A stretch of 54,979 nucleotides of DNA, from contig MNCI01033651.1 in assembly GCA_015680685.1 (NCBI GenBank), forward strand, positions 57,354 to 112,332, read 5' to 3'. Source of the DNA: Gnetum montanum (taxonomy: Eukaryota > Streptophyta > Gnetopsida > Gnetales > Gnetaceae). The position numbers and the translations under genes were made by a program. Below the pieces are notes generated by a model. The model searched no databases. It had not been told where the DNA came from and worked only from the letters and a program-made list of their open reading frames with translations. Within the stretch, counting starts at the first letter, position 1; every line of letters begins with the position of its first letter. Positions 44,634-54,979 of the stretch are shown piece by piece.

Positions 44634-47600
44634 GACTACACTAGGCTGTACTTGTGACTATGTTGGCCCAATGTAGTAATGCATTCCCCAGTGTAGTCAA
44701 CATTGATGGGCAATTTCTTATGGTAAGTATGCTTACTTTTGAGCTTTTGATGGTTCAAACAACTAGCGTAGGGGGTGGGTATTAAAAATTTGCAAGTTTT
44801 GGCACCATTTTCACTCTCTAGAAGCTTGAAAAACATGTTTATGCTCATGACTATGTTGGGCTAGCGTAGTCATGGTAGGCCCCAGCATGGTCACATCAAA
44901 TAATTACGTTAATGGTGTTCCAAAGTTGGTCATAGAACTCTGCCAACTTCCTAGGTTAGTGTAGGATCATTGGGGGACTGAATTACATATTTGGAAATTG
45001 AATTTGGGTAACGAAAGTGGATTTTATTATGTTTTCCATTTGACTACACTAGACTAACATAGTCATGCATGGTGCCAACATAGTTATGGGAACATGAGTG
45101 TTTATAGGGCCAAAAAGGAGTGGAATTATAACTAGATGTAATGGAATATGGTTTAGGGCTTCCTAAGTCAGTTTTGTGTCATTCTGAGTGGTATACTACT
45201 AGTTGTTGTTGTCATTAAATGGGTTCCTACAATGCCCACACTAGGCAAATGTAGTCATAGGCTTCTCAATCATAGTTCTACATGTGAAATGAATTTCGGT
45301 AAGTTTCTGAGCTTAATCAACTATGCTTATGAACTTTTGGGATCACTACTATTGCTAGCTAGGGTTTTAGTGTCAAAATTTCTAGTTTTGATGATTTCTT
45401 AGGTCTTGGAAATACCTTTTCACTATGCTAGCATGCCAGCATAGTCATAAGCTTCCCAAGTATAGTACTACATGGAAAATGAATTTTAGTAAGCTTCTGA
45501 GCTGAATCGACCATGCTTATGGACTTTCAAGGTCACTGGTGCTGCTAGTTAGGGTTTAGGTGTCAAAATTGCTAGTTTTGATGATTTCTTGGATCTTGGA
45601 ATGGCCAAATACCTTTTCACTACACTACCATGTAGTTCCCAATGTAGTTAAGAATTTTGATATGAAAAATACTAGATTTTGGCTCATTTCCCAAGGTTTC
45701 ATGATCTCAAGGTTCTCTGATAGGATTCTAGATCTTTTTGAGGGTTGATTTTGGCTATTTTTGAGTTGTTTTGGGATTTTCCAAGTTGGCTATGCTAGGC
45801 TACACTAGTGACTACACTGGCCTAGTGTAGTCACTATAGTTTCCAGCATAGTCAAGATATTTGACATGAAAAATAATGAATTCTAGCTTACTCCCAAGGT
45901 CTAATGGTTCTAATCTGATCTAGTAAGGTCTTGTAGTTGGAAATGGTGTTCTGGTAATTGGATTTCACTTGTTTTTGATTCTAAGATATGGACTACGCTG
46001 GGCAACACCAATTACTATGCTAGCCCAACATAGTCATACATTTTTCAACATATTTTAGGTTTTAGAGATGGAAGATGTTGGGTTTTATGGTCAAAATTAG
46101 CTTCAGTAGGATCCTAGGGTTTTAGGTTATTTTTGGTTAACTTTGAGTGAACTATGTTGGGCTTTGGTAGTAACTATGCTAGCCTAGCATAGTCACATCA
46201 TCCCCAGCATAGTTGAGATTAGAGGATGCTAAAAGTGAGAACAATTGGCAAGTTTTATCTTGTTCTTTAGCTTTGCTAGGTTTTGGGATTCTTAAGAAGT
46301 AAGTTGAACTGGGAAATGACTTGTTCTAGGCTTTATAAATGGACTACACTAGGCTCTAGTAGTGACTACACTAGTCCAACATAGTAACTATTAGGAAATG
46401 GATTTTGGGCTAAGATATAATGAAATCTTACTTCTATGTTCTATCTGGCATGGTCCTGAGATCTCTAGAGGTAAATTTATTCTTGGAAATGTTTCATTTG
46501 AACGTTCCAAGTGGACTATGCTAGGCACCTACTATGGATATGCTGGCCCAACATAGTCACTTCATTCCCAATGTAGTCATACATGGGAAATGGATTTTCA
46601 TGTGTTTTTTCAAGGTTTTTGGTTAATTAGTCAGCAGTTTGAGGTCATTGGGGATCCTAGGGAGGTGTGAAGGCTCTTAAGTGAATTTTTGAAGTTCTAT
46701 GAAGGTTTGTATGATCAATTCTTCCCATAAACTCTGTGACTATGCTGGGCTAGCATAGTCACTAGGTTTCCCCAACGTAGCCATCAATGTTAACTAGTTT
46801 TTATAAAGTTTGGTGAGTTTGACCTAGTTTCAAGGCTATTGAGGCTCTGGAAAGGGTTTGGGGAGATGGCATGGATGTTTTGAGTTAATCAGAGACTATA
46901 TGGGCTAGGAATAGTCTTATTCCATCATGGACTATGCTAGACCAACGTAGTCATGCTATTGCCTACCGTAGTCACAATAAACACCCAATCCATAGCAAGA
47001 TTTTATACCATGCCTATGTCTACTAACTACTAATTTTAAAATCTAGTTGCTGATTTTGGTCATAGGCCTTGCATTTTTGTGCAATGAAAATGGATTAATG
47101 GTGAATGAGAAATGACATCATACTTCATTGGACTATGCTAGGCCTGTGTAGTTAATCCCTAGGCTAGCATAGTCTCATGGAATATCCAATTTTTGGATGA
47201 ATTTTGGAGTTCTCTGTAGTTTCTTTGTCATGGTTATCGATACTTACCTTCCTAGCTTGGTTATGTGGTTTTTTCCAACATGGACAAAGGACTAGAGCTT
47301 GGGTTTTTGAAGGATGGATGGGACATGGCACATATCCCAAGGTTTCCATGAGTGTGAACCTTAGTGTAGTTAAGCCTTCAAAACCAAAATCCTTAGTGTA
47401 GTCATGGTTTTATTGGGTTGTTTTTGGAGCATCCAGTGGGGTCCACATAGATTTAGTAAGTTTTGATGGAAAAGCTTCTCACAACCCAACGTAGTCTCTA
47501 GTTGCTAATTCCATCTTTAAGTAGAATTGGAGTGATGCATGGAAACTAGGGTTTAGATGTGGGCACCTTGGTTCAAATTTGCTCTTCTAGGTAAATCTTG

Positions 47601-47750
47601 CAAAATCACCATTACTTTTTCCATCCCTAGTTGCTACACCCAAATTTGGAGCTCTATGCTTGCCATCATCACCATCCCCAATGTAGTTACAATTGTTCTT
47701 TCTTTTAGTGCTAGTGTAGTCATCCTAGTGTTGCCAAAAACCAAGAATTC
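44634..47750. repeat. Diverged tandem array, about 190-bp period, with palindromic core
   Basis: A core of the type GTGACTAYRCTGG-CYAGYRTAGTCAC recurs near 44640, 44855, 45053, 45238, 45425, 45620, 45818, 46000, 46170, 46350, 46530, 46736, 46931 and 47142, with looser copies to about 47720. Steps are about 160-220, most near 190. The best cores (45818-45844 and 46736-46762) are near-perfect 27-bp palindromes. Each unit also tends to have a following CCCCAGCATAGTCA and a GAAATG(A/G)ATTTT motif. Two neighbouring units (about 45280-45420 and 45470-45615) align over most of their length at a 190-197 step. Confidence 0.8.
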
Positions 47751-47780
47751 CTAGCATTTTCTGCATCTGTTCTCTACACC

Positions 47781-50700
47781 ATGATGAAAAAGAAGGTTTT
47801 CACCAAGAACCTTACATTGGAAAAGGCTGATGTAGTTACTCAAGGCCTATCACACCTTCCCAATTCCAAGATTAACAAAGTTTTTACTTTAGTTTTTCAA
47901 AGGTACACATCCTTACCTATTTTTCCCATTTATTCCATGTATTCTGTTTATTCGGTTTATGTCATGTATTCCATTTTTTAGATCTAGGCCTGTGTATTCA
48001 TCTTTCTAGAATTTCATAAAAATTCCATTGTAGATTGAGGCCATTCTTATTTATTTTTAGTGTTACTTGGGCTTCGGATTTTGTTTTCATTATGAAATAA
48101 ATGCTATTTTCCATGAATTCCATGGGTTTTTCTACTTTTCCACCCAAAAGAGCAACACCAGTTGTGAATTTTTTCCTAAGAAAAATGCTATGTTTTTAAA
48201 TTTCTTGTCACTATGGGGTTATTTCCTACTATTTTTTGGTCTATTAGATTTTTTAACCACTTGATTTCACCTTACAATTAATTTTCTATGATTGTTTTTG
48301 TCAAGACATGTCAAGTGGGTTTTCCATTTTTTGGCTATTTTTAGTCTAAGTTGCATATTTTTTCTGGATTAAATGCCTATGAAATTTTAAGTTTTCTAGT
48401 TATGAATTTTTATATTATCATTTTAGGATTCCAACAAATTTTGAATCATTGAATTTGGAAAATAGTTTAGTTTTTACAATTCTTTTCGTAAGCTCACGTT
48501 TGGTATGACAATGAGGGTTACATCAATTTTGTAATATTTTTTAAAAAATTGGTTAATATTTTTACATTTTCTTATCATGGGATTGTAGTTCATGGTTTTA
48601 TAATTCCAATGTCTATGAAATCATTGAATTTTGTTAAGCAATTAATTTTTTACGGATGTTTCCATAATGTTCCGCAAAATCAAGTTTTTAAGGCTATTAC
48701 ACATTTACCCTTGTGAAGATGGGCAACGTTAAGACTTTGGAAAATTTTTCCCATCAACATCCCATGGTCCTATGGATAGGCTAGGATGTTAGAAAGGGTT
48801 TATAGGTGGTTTGGATTAAATTAAAAAAAAATTAATATTTTTCCTTTGTTGTTTACTATGGCCTGTCTAGTTTTGGTGTTGTCATTTTTAGTTTTGGCTT
48901 ACACATAGTTGCAACACTTGTGCTATTGTTTTGATAAAAGACCTTTTTAAAACCCATCTTGATAGTCATAGAGCTAGTGGGGCTCTTATGTTGCATACAC
49001 CTGCTAGCGCCAAACACTACACTCTTTGATATTGAGTTGGGACATTACATTGTGTGGTTCAAGCAAGAGGCCAATGAATTCTTTGCCTACATACTTCAAA
49101 ATTTTAGTGTGATAGTTTGGTCACACTTGGCATCTAAGGTGGTATTAGTGATATTTGAAACCCTTTTGTTTGGTTCCTCTAGGATGATCATCAAGTTCAT
49201 GGTTGAGGATCCCAAGGTTCACGCAAAGGGTAAAACTAATGATGACACCACCACTGTGGGCACTCACAAATTATCAAAATTTTTGGAGATGCCTAAATTC
49301 AACCAATACAACATGGAAAATACATTAATTATTGGCCATTGTACCCCTCTAGGTACCATCTACCACATAGAGGCATAAGCATAATTGTTATTGAAATTTA
49401 TTTTAAGTTTATTGTTATTTTTGGTCATATAAGTTATGATGATTTGCATTCTTTCATTTTCCTAGATGTATAGGGGGAATGAGCAAGGATTAATGAAAGG
49501 TGAAAACCTCTTACTCCTAGTTCCCACAATGTTAAAGGTATTTACCAAAAGCCCAAATGTGAGGCTTGCGGTAATGAAACAACTAAAGGGTGACTTTGAT
49601 GGTTGCATTAAACACCATCCTAAGGCCTATTAGAGATGTCTATCTAATGGGATGATAGATAGTTGGTGGGAGAACCCATCCTAATGTAGAAGAAAATCCA
49701 TTTCCTAGATCTCTTATGATGCCTACATCATATAGGCAAAGTGAGTTTTTTTTGGTTGATTTTGGTCATTCTTATGTTAACATTTTTTTGGTTATGTAGT
49801 TATTTGAGTTATTTTGGTTTTGGTTGTTTAAATGGTTGTACTAGTTTTATTTTGACTTGGCTATATTTTTCACATTTTTTTTTACATGATGCATCAACAT
49901 CAAGACTAATGGATTTTTTTTCATTATGTCATAAAGGTTACTCCATCAACTAAAGTTACAGTTATCACTTTAGGATGTACTAAGGAGACCTTGATCCAGA
50001 AAGTTCAATGAAGTGAACCCATGCAACATTGGTTAGCCAATGAGCAATTAGAGGGGGTTTAAGCCAAGATCATTCATGCAAGCCTACTTGATCTCTTCAT
50101 GGTCGTAAGCCCAATCGTTCCCACTATGGAGATGTTGTATATCATTGACTCCTTCAACAAATGAGTCAAAAGGTTTATCACCCATGTTCATGGTGTGATT
50201 ATGGTCTTGGATGTCAAAGAATCCACTTTCAATGACCTCTTTCATGTTCCAAATGATGGCATGCCAATTATTACCAAAGTAGGGAGGGAGGTTGACCACC
50301 AAGAGGAAATGAAGTGGTTAAACACTTACCATGGTAGTAAGGGATTCTCTCTAAGCTAGTTCCAATCTCTGGAGGCTAAGGGGATGTATCCCTTATTCCG
50401 ATCTCATGCATTTCCAAAGTTGCTATCATAGGAAAAGATCTTGGGCATGGAATAGGCATGAACCACGAAGTAGGTCCTCACTAAGGACACTCAATTTAAC
50501 TAGGCTACTCATTTGGTTTCTGGGTTACAATGGAAAATCCTAAAGCTTAGGAAGAATCTTAAGATGAAGTGCCATGTGCATTTCTCACTTTTTGTAGCTT
50601 ATCTACAAAGATTCGCTGAGTTCCTTGTGGTGAGGAAGGATGGATGATGGATGACTCAAGCTCCAACCCAACTCACCAAGCCTTGGATAAAGCACCTTGT

Positions 50701-52690
50701 TTTAACCACACATGTCTAGGACCCACTAGAAGATGTGGGTGAATCACTATCTATTACCACAAAGGGGATTAATGGTAGACACTATGCATCCCCTAATAGC
50801 ACAAGGAGAGAGCCCCACGTTGATTGTGAAAACATTGTAAAGGCCAAAAAGTTTCTTGCCAAAGCTAAAGATTTGGCTAGAGCAAAACTTAAGAGGTCTT
50901 TAGTAGATGAGATAGCACCAGTGATTAAGGAGCATTTGAAGAATAGGTTGATTGTTAAGCTTAGAGAGAGGTATATTCTATTGGATTTATTATTTTCTTG
51001 TTAATTTGTTTTAAAGTTATGGTTTTAAGTTGATTTAATGGTTTTGTCTGAGGCAAAATGTGCTAAGCTATTCTATGTTTTATGTGCAAGCCAGCAACAA
51101 GAACAAGAAGTCATGGCAATAGCAACAGTGGCTAATGTAGAAAGATGCCACCAAGATGAGGAGGCATTGTGACTTCAAGAAGAGGAGGTATTGAAACATT
51201 ATGAGGATGAGGCATTGCAATACCATGAGAATGAGGGTTTACCCCATCTCCCCCTGGACAACTTTGATGCCTTATTTAGGGATTCATAGCTAGGTGAACC
51301 CCCTTCCCTCTCATCTGAGGGCATCTTAGGTACCTATGATTTTTGATTTTATATGTTATATATATTATTCTTTGTTGTTTCATGCTTGACTTTGGCCATA
51401 GTTGTATATCTGCTTACTATGCTTGTTGTAGCCTAAGAGCCTCAAGCCGAAGCTTTCACTTCCACCTTCCACATGCAATTGTGGGTGGATACCCTTTATA
51501 AGTTTAAATTCATGAGGGATGTAGCTGAAGACATGGTTAGCTAGTTGCAATAAATAGCTCCTAAAGTTGATGAGGGTTTTAACCCATTTTACCTTTATCA
51601 CTTGCATGTTTTTGGTTTTCATATGATTATCTATGGTCATGTAGTTTTTATTATCTTTTGTTTTCAATCATTAAATAGTTTTATTTGTTCGATTTTATTT
51701 TTTTATGTTGGTTATAGTGCCTAAACTATGATGGCATCCTAACTGAACATAGAGGTTGCTACACTGCCTACCTTTACCTCCTGATGTTAAAAATGTCCCA
51801 TGTAAGTTATCTGAGGATGCCATTGAATGTGCACTCTCATGTGCCAAATCTTTATGGAAATGCAAATGCTCCAATGAGTTTCTATGGGAACAAGTTTTGG
51901 CATTAAAGAGGAAGAACAATGAGCTGAAAGAGGAGGTAAAGGATATCAGAGATCATAAAGAGTTCATGGAGGCCCAAATAACCAACAAGAACTCCTTGCA
52001 CATGAAGAAGATAACTTGGGCCCACTATTGGAATGTGATCCATGGGAAGGTTGTCCTTGTCAAAGAGGTAGCAGAACAAAACCTTCAAATAGATCTAATA
52101 AACAATAAGACTAGTGAGTGGAAGGATTACTATGCTTTGGGGTCCAATACAAAAGGATCACAAGAGTATAGGTTGCCTATCTTAAATGGCTGCAAGATGA
52201 GTCTATGGAATAGTGACAATTGGAGTTGTTCATGATGGGGATCAACATAGAGGATACTTACAAGATGTTTGTGAATAGTGTGGTTTTAGCCAACTCCCCC
52301 ACTCACCATATCACTACTGCCTCAAGGGAGGTAACCACCACCACATTTTTACATGAACCACCAAAATGGAGTGACATCAATAGGAGTAATATCCTCATGA
52401 GTATTAATCTTGGGGAGGTAGACTAGGATAACATGTTTAAAGATTAGCTTCTCCACCATCTATAGGTTGGTCTTTAGAACTTCTCCACAGAACATGCAGC
52501 TTCAGAACCATCTCAGGTTTTCTCATTTTAGTTTTGGTTTTATTAAATTTTAAGTTATTAATTTTGGATTGATGTACATTGGTTACTAATTAGTTTTGTG
52601 TTGTCATGTCATAGGCACAAGGTGATATCGATGGCCCTAGTGGTGAGGTTGGAAATGATCTTCTACCCCCTCCTCCAAATGCCCCTTAGT
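47781..52690 (+). pseudogene. Decayed, apparently intron-bearing gene of unknown family (insertion G)
   Basis: A series of plus-strand coding-like blocks separated by T-rich stretches with GT...AG edges: 47781-47900 (MKKKVFTKNLTLEKADVV), 48959-49378, 49467-49740 (next stretch begins GTGAGT), 49940-51000 (contains MVLDVKESTFNDLFHVPNDG and, at 50735-51004, KAKKFLAKAKDLARAKLKRS), 51092-51329, 51756-52235 (LALKRKNNELKEEVKDI, coiled-coil-like) and 52617-52690 (ends DLLPPPPNAP, stop). Internal stops show decay. I do not recognise the family. The middle block has the feel of plant transposon-borne ORFs with a 'VxGxxxxLD...VPxxG' segment. It could instead be a host gene fragment. Confidence 0.4.
47901..48958 (+). 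other. T-rich spacer, candidate long intron of the G gene
   Basis: Poly-T-rich, no coding sequence. Starts after ...CAAAG near GTACAC and lies before the block at 48959. Could equally be plain intergenic DNA. Confidence 0.25.
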
Positions 52691-53409
52691 ACCATAATTT
52701 GCCTTTGTCATGGCTACTAGTTTCAATTATATTTTGTTGATTTGAGTTATCTTGATGTTGTATGGCTATTGCTAGCTAATTATTTATTTAGGGATAATTT
52801 ATTGTTTGATGTTTTATTATTTAGACATTTTCACCACATTATGTGACTACAATTATTATGTTATAGATGTTTTAATTTTAAGTTCCAATTTTAATTTTTG
52901 GTTATATTGTTCTATCATCTTGATTTTATTATGATTTCATGTTGTAATCTATGTTTTAAGGCTACATTGGCTAAACTAGTTATAATGTCATAATGCAATA
53001 AAAAGGTTTAAACATGTAGCTAACAAGGTTGTAAACTAGAATGATAATGAGTTATAAGGTTTCTTGTCAGTTTTAGACCATGGTAGGGCATGTAGTATTT
53101 GCTAGTTTAAGGCCATGCCAGGTGGTACGATTTGCAAAGGAGAATGTATTTTTTATCTATTTTTTGTGTTTTAAATTATTTATGAGGTTTTCTATGTTTA
53201 AGTCATGCCAAAAAGAAAGAAAGAAAGAAAATGCTTTTATAAATAAAAGTGCAAACAAAGGTAAACTCTTAGACTATAGCCAAAAGAATGTTTAACATAA
53301 GGTAAACAAAATGGCATAAATAGGAAAAATGTAAACCATACCAACAGGTTATAAATACATATGGTTACAAGGTTATAAGAATTTAGGGTAGGATAAGGAT
53401 TAGGGACAA
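52691..53409. other. Right edge of insertion G
   Basis: Noncoding, T-rich on the left and AAGG/AAAC-rich on the right. Contains the segment resembling 44510-44560 and a GAAA microsatellite. Confidence 0.35.
53209..53230. repeat. (AAAG)n microsatellite
   Basis: About five AAAG units. Confidence 0.8.
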
Positions 53410-54135
53410 AAATCACTTGTACAAGTATTTCCTAATCTTTAAGACATTAGAAAATGTGTATGGTCTGTTTTGCACAAGCTTGTATTCTCTGTCTCCTTCA
53501 CTAATAATGTTGAAGGGGAGCTCTCCTCATAGTGCATCAACAAGTTTATCATTATTTATTTTTCCCTCTTCTTCTCTATCAGCCTTTTCAATTTTTTGGC
53601 CAATGATGGGAGTTTCTTCATGAAACTCCACTTCGAACCCTTATTCTACATCAATGTTGTTAACTACTAAAGGGACCGCACTATCAACATGAATGATTAT
53701 TTCACCTCCCTCATAAGCTAGGTGAATTTCTTGATGAATAGGTATATACATAGCTCATAATTAATCTATCCAAGGCCTTCCTAGGGTAAGGTTGAATCCC
53801 AATGTTTCCTCCACCACCAAGAAATTTTCCATTGTCAGGAATTGTTTCACTATCACAAAATCTAAGGATATAGAGCCTTTGATTGCAACCCATGATCTGT
53901 TAAAGGATTTGAGGGTTGAAGTTGTTGTATATTACATTTACTTTATCAAAACCAAATGTTCAATGATGGTATAAGGTATGACATTTTTTGTTGCTCCATC
54001 GCTGACATGCATCCTATGTACTTTATATTTTCCTACTTGTATAGTTATGAAAAGGGATGCCTTAGTTACTTCATCATTTTGGAGATTAGCCTTGATTTCA
54101 CTATGGTAAAACACTAGTGATGTTGACTTCATTTC
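53410..54135 (-). pseudogene. Tat-type protease relic, probable part of element F
   Basis: Minus strand: VGKYKVHRMHVSDGATKNVIPYTII (split over 53938-54132), where the expected D-S/N-G active site reads SDGAT; then GSISLDFVIVKQFL, a further block ending NLTLGRPWID near 53770 (LGRPWI kept), PIHQEIHLAYEGGE and a charged tail to about 53417. LLGRPWIH followed by LHQxxKF is the Tat protease pattern. It lies on the same strand as, and in the right order with, the pol at 40481-44000, but 9.4 kb away. The Asp active site is doubtful and the frame has stops. Confidence 0.65.
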
Positions 54136-54193
54136 CCTAGGTGAAGAACTATCATCACCACATGAATAAATTCTTCATTAGTAAGGATGGGAT

Positions 54194-54237
54194 GCGATAT
54201 CGCGCCTTCCCCTGTGATATCGCGTACGCGATATTGC
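54194..54237 (+). promoter_or_regulatory. Three-copy palindromic box of LTR C2
   Basis: GCGATATCGC (54194-54203), GTGATATCGC (54214-54223) and GCGATATTGC (54228-54237), spaced 20 and 14 as in C1, with the TATA box TATAAATA at 54254-54261 at the same distance. Single C-to-T or G-to-A changes in boxes two and three. Confidence 0.65.
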
Positions 54238-54430
54238 AGTGCACCATCATATCTATAAATAAGAGGCAGCTCTCCTTTGTTTCTCATTCTAGGCCTAGAC
54301 CATAGCAAAACTCTAGTAGTTTGTTCCCTCCAGAGATAGAATATTTTCCATGTGCCTGCAGTAGGAGCTCTAAAGTGAACAGATCTTTATTTGAGCAAAT
54401 ATTGTACCTAGACACAAGTTTGTGTACGAC

Positions 54431-54436
54431 AATAAA
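54431..54436 (+). terminator. Poly(A) signal of LTR C2
   Basis: AATAAA in the same context as in C1. Confidence 0.5.
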
Positions 54437-54972
54437 GATGAACTTCTTGGTTAAACCTTGCAGTGCATGGAATAGGCTAAATAGGAATTCATTTATTATT
54501 ATTTACTGTTTATCATTTAATTGCTTTATTAGTCATTAAATCTCTCTCAACCCTTCTCTCCTAGTTAAGTGCCTTAGTACGACCACTTCGAGCACGTGTG
54601 TTACGCTTGGTGATCCCAGCAACTACTAGCGTTTGGTAACCAAGGTTGCATTGGTTCAGGGTGTGAACGGTAAGTGGGAACGGATGCTAATGCTAGGTTA
54701 ATTAAGACTTAGTTAGTTAGTTAAAGTTAGTTAATTAGTTTCTTCACCCTTCACCTTATCAGCGTAGGAGATAAAACAGAAAAGACATAAAAATCACATA
54801 CCTCAAATGTAACCATACAACCGTGAAAAATACAAGTCTGGGAAGACAACGAATGATTAACCTTAAGTGTTCCATAAGGTGTGTAGGCACTTAGTCTATG
54901 GAGTTCAACCGGATCGCGCGTGTAACGCTCGTATTCATATGGTTGAGTGTAGGAGTACCTCGCCACTCATCA

Positions 54973-54979
54973 TTGGTGC
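54973..54979 (+). promoter_or_regulatory. Start of PBS (tRNA-Asp type) after LTR C2, cut by window end
   Basis: TTGGTGC, first seven bases only. Confidence 0.5.

Larger units (their letters stand above)
54175..54972 (+). repeat. LTR C2 (Athila-type), probably the 5' LTR of an element running off the window
   Basis: Aligns with C1 from the palindromic boxes to the terminal CCACTCATCA. Directly after it TTGGTGC (54973-54979) matches the start of the tRNA-Asp type PBS TTGGCGC, which C1 lacks, so an internal region should follow beyond the window. The left end is not sharply defined and the TGATGA start is not recognisable. The small frames at 54321-54539 and 54751-54966 are not genes. Confidence 0.78.

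Noticed and set aside
47940-47980. Repeated TATTC..GTTTATTC words as a regulatory array
   Set aside because: Very short, simple T-rich wording expected in this composition.
1-54979. CRISPR array, bacterial operon or organelle insertion
   Set aside because: No regularly spaced identical repeats with unique spacers, no prokaryotic gene organisation, and no recognisable plastid or mitochondrial genes.

Overview
This is nuclear DNA of a seed plant with a large, transposon-rich genome. The evidence is AT-rich sequence depleted in CpG, layered LTR retrotransposons (Ty1/copia-like, Athila-like and Tat-like Ty3/gypsy), an RTE-type LINE relic, and LTRs primed by tRNA-Met or tRNA-Asp-like sites. The density and age of the decayed elements fit a gymnosperm (conifer-like) genome, but the species cannot be fixed from this window. 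I see no intact host gene, no functional rRNA or tRNA gene and no CRISPR array. Every coding segment I recognise is a relic with stops and frameshifts.

Layout. 1-1902 is the 3' part of an LTR element (here 'family B') carrying a captured fragment of a CCR4-type deadenylase gene. 2084-18842 is a copia-like non-autonomous element ('A': gag plus a plant-transposon-domain ORF, no pol). It has a perfect GGGTG target duplication, and its 3' LTR is split by a complete 10.1-kb Athila-like gypsy element on the minus strand ('A2', 8615-18702). 18848-27711 is the plus-strand LTR end, tRNA-Asp-type PBS, gag and protease of a second Athila-like element ('E'). Its gag is interrupted by a full family B element (20374-25908, again with CCR4-like sequence), and its protease by a small minus-strand non-autonomous LTR element ('D', 27712 to about 32262). 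D is itself interrupted by a solo LTR ('C1', 28379-29255). 32640-34500 is an RTE LINE relic on the minus strand. 35404 to about 37850 is the 5' end of a third family B copy. 40480-44000 (minus) is a Tat-type pol with RT, two RNase H domains and integrase. Its protease lies at 53410-54135, so about 9.4 kb of foreign sequence ('G') separates the two. G holds a long array of about 190-bp units with a palindromic core (44634-47750) and a decayed, apparently intron-bearing plus-strand gene of unknown family (about 47780-52690). 54175-54972 is a second C-type LTR ('C2') followed by the first bases of a tRNA-Asp-type PBS.

How the pieces relate. The order of insertion can be read from target-site duplications and interrupted reading frames: E first, then A into the LTR of E, A2 into the LTR of A, B into the gag of E, D into the protease of E, and C1 into D. 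A, B and D lack pol and would have depended on enzymes supplied by other elements. The least ordinary items are the CCR4-carrying LTR family with its 45-bp minisatellite and embedded 5S-rRNA-like segment, the three-palindrome promoter box shared by the C-type LTRs, and the 190-bp palindromic array.
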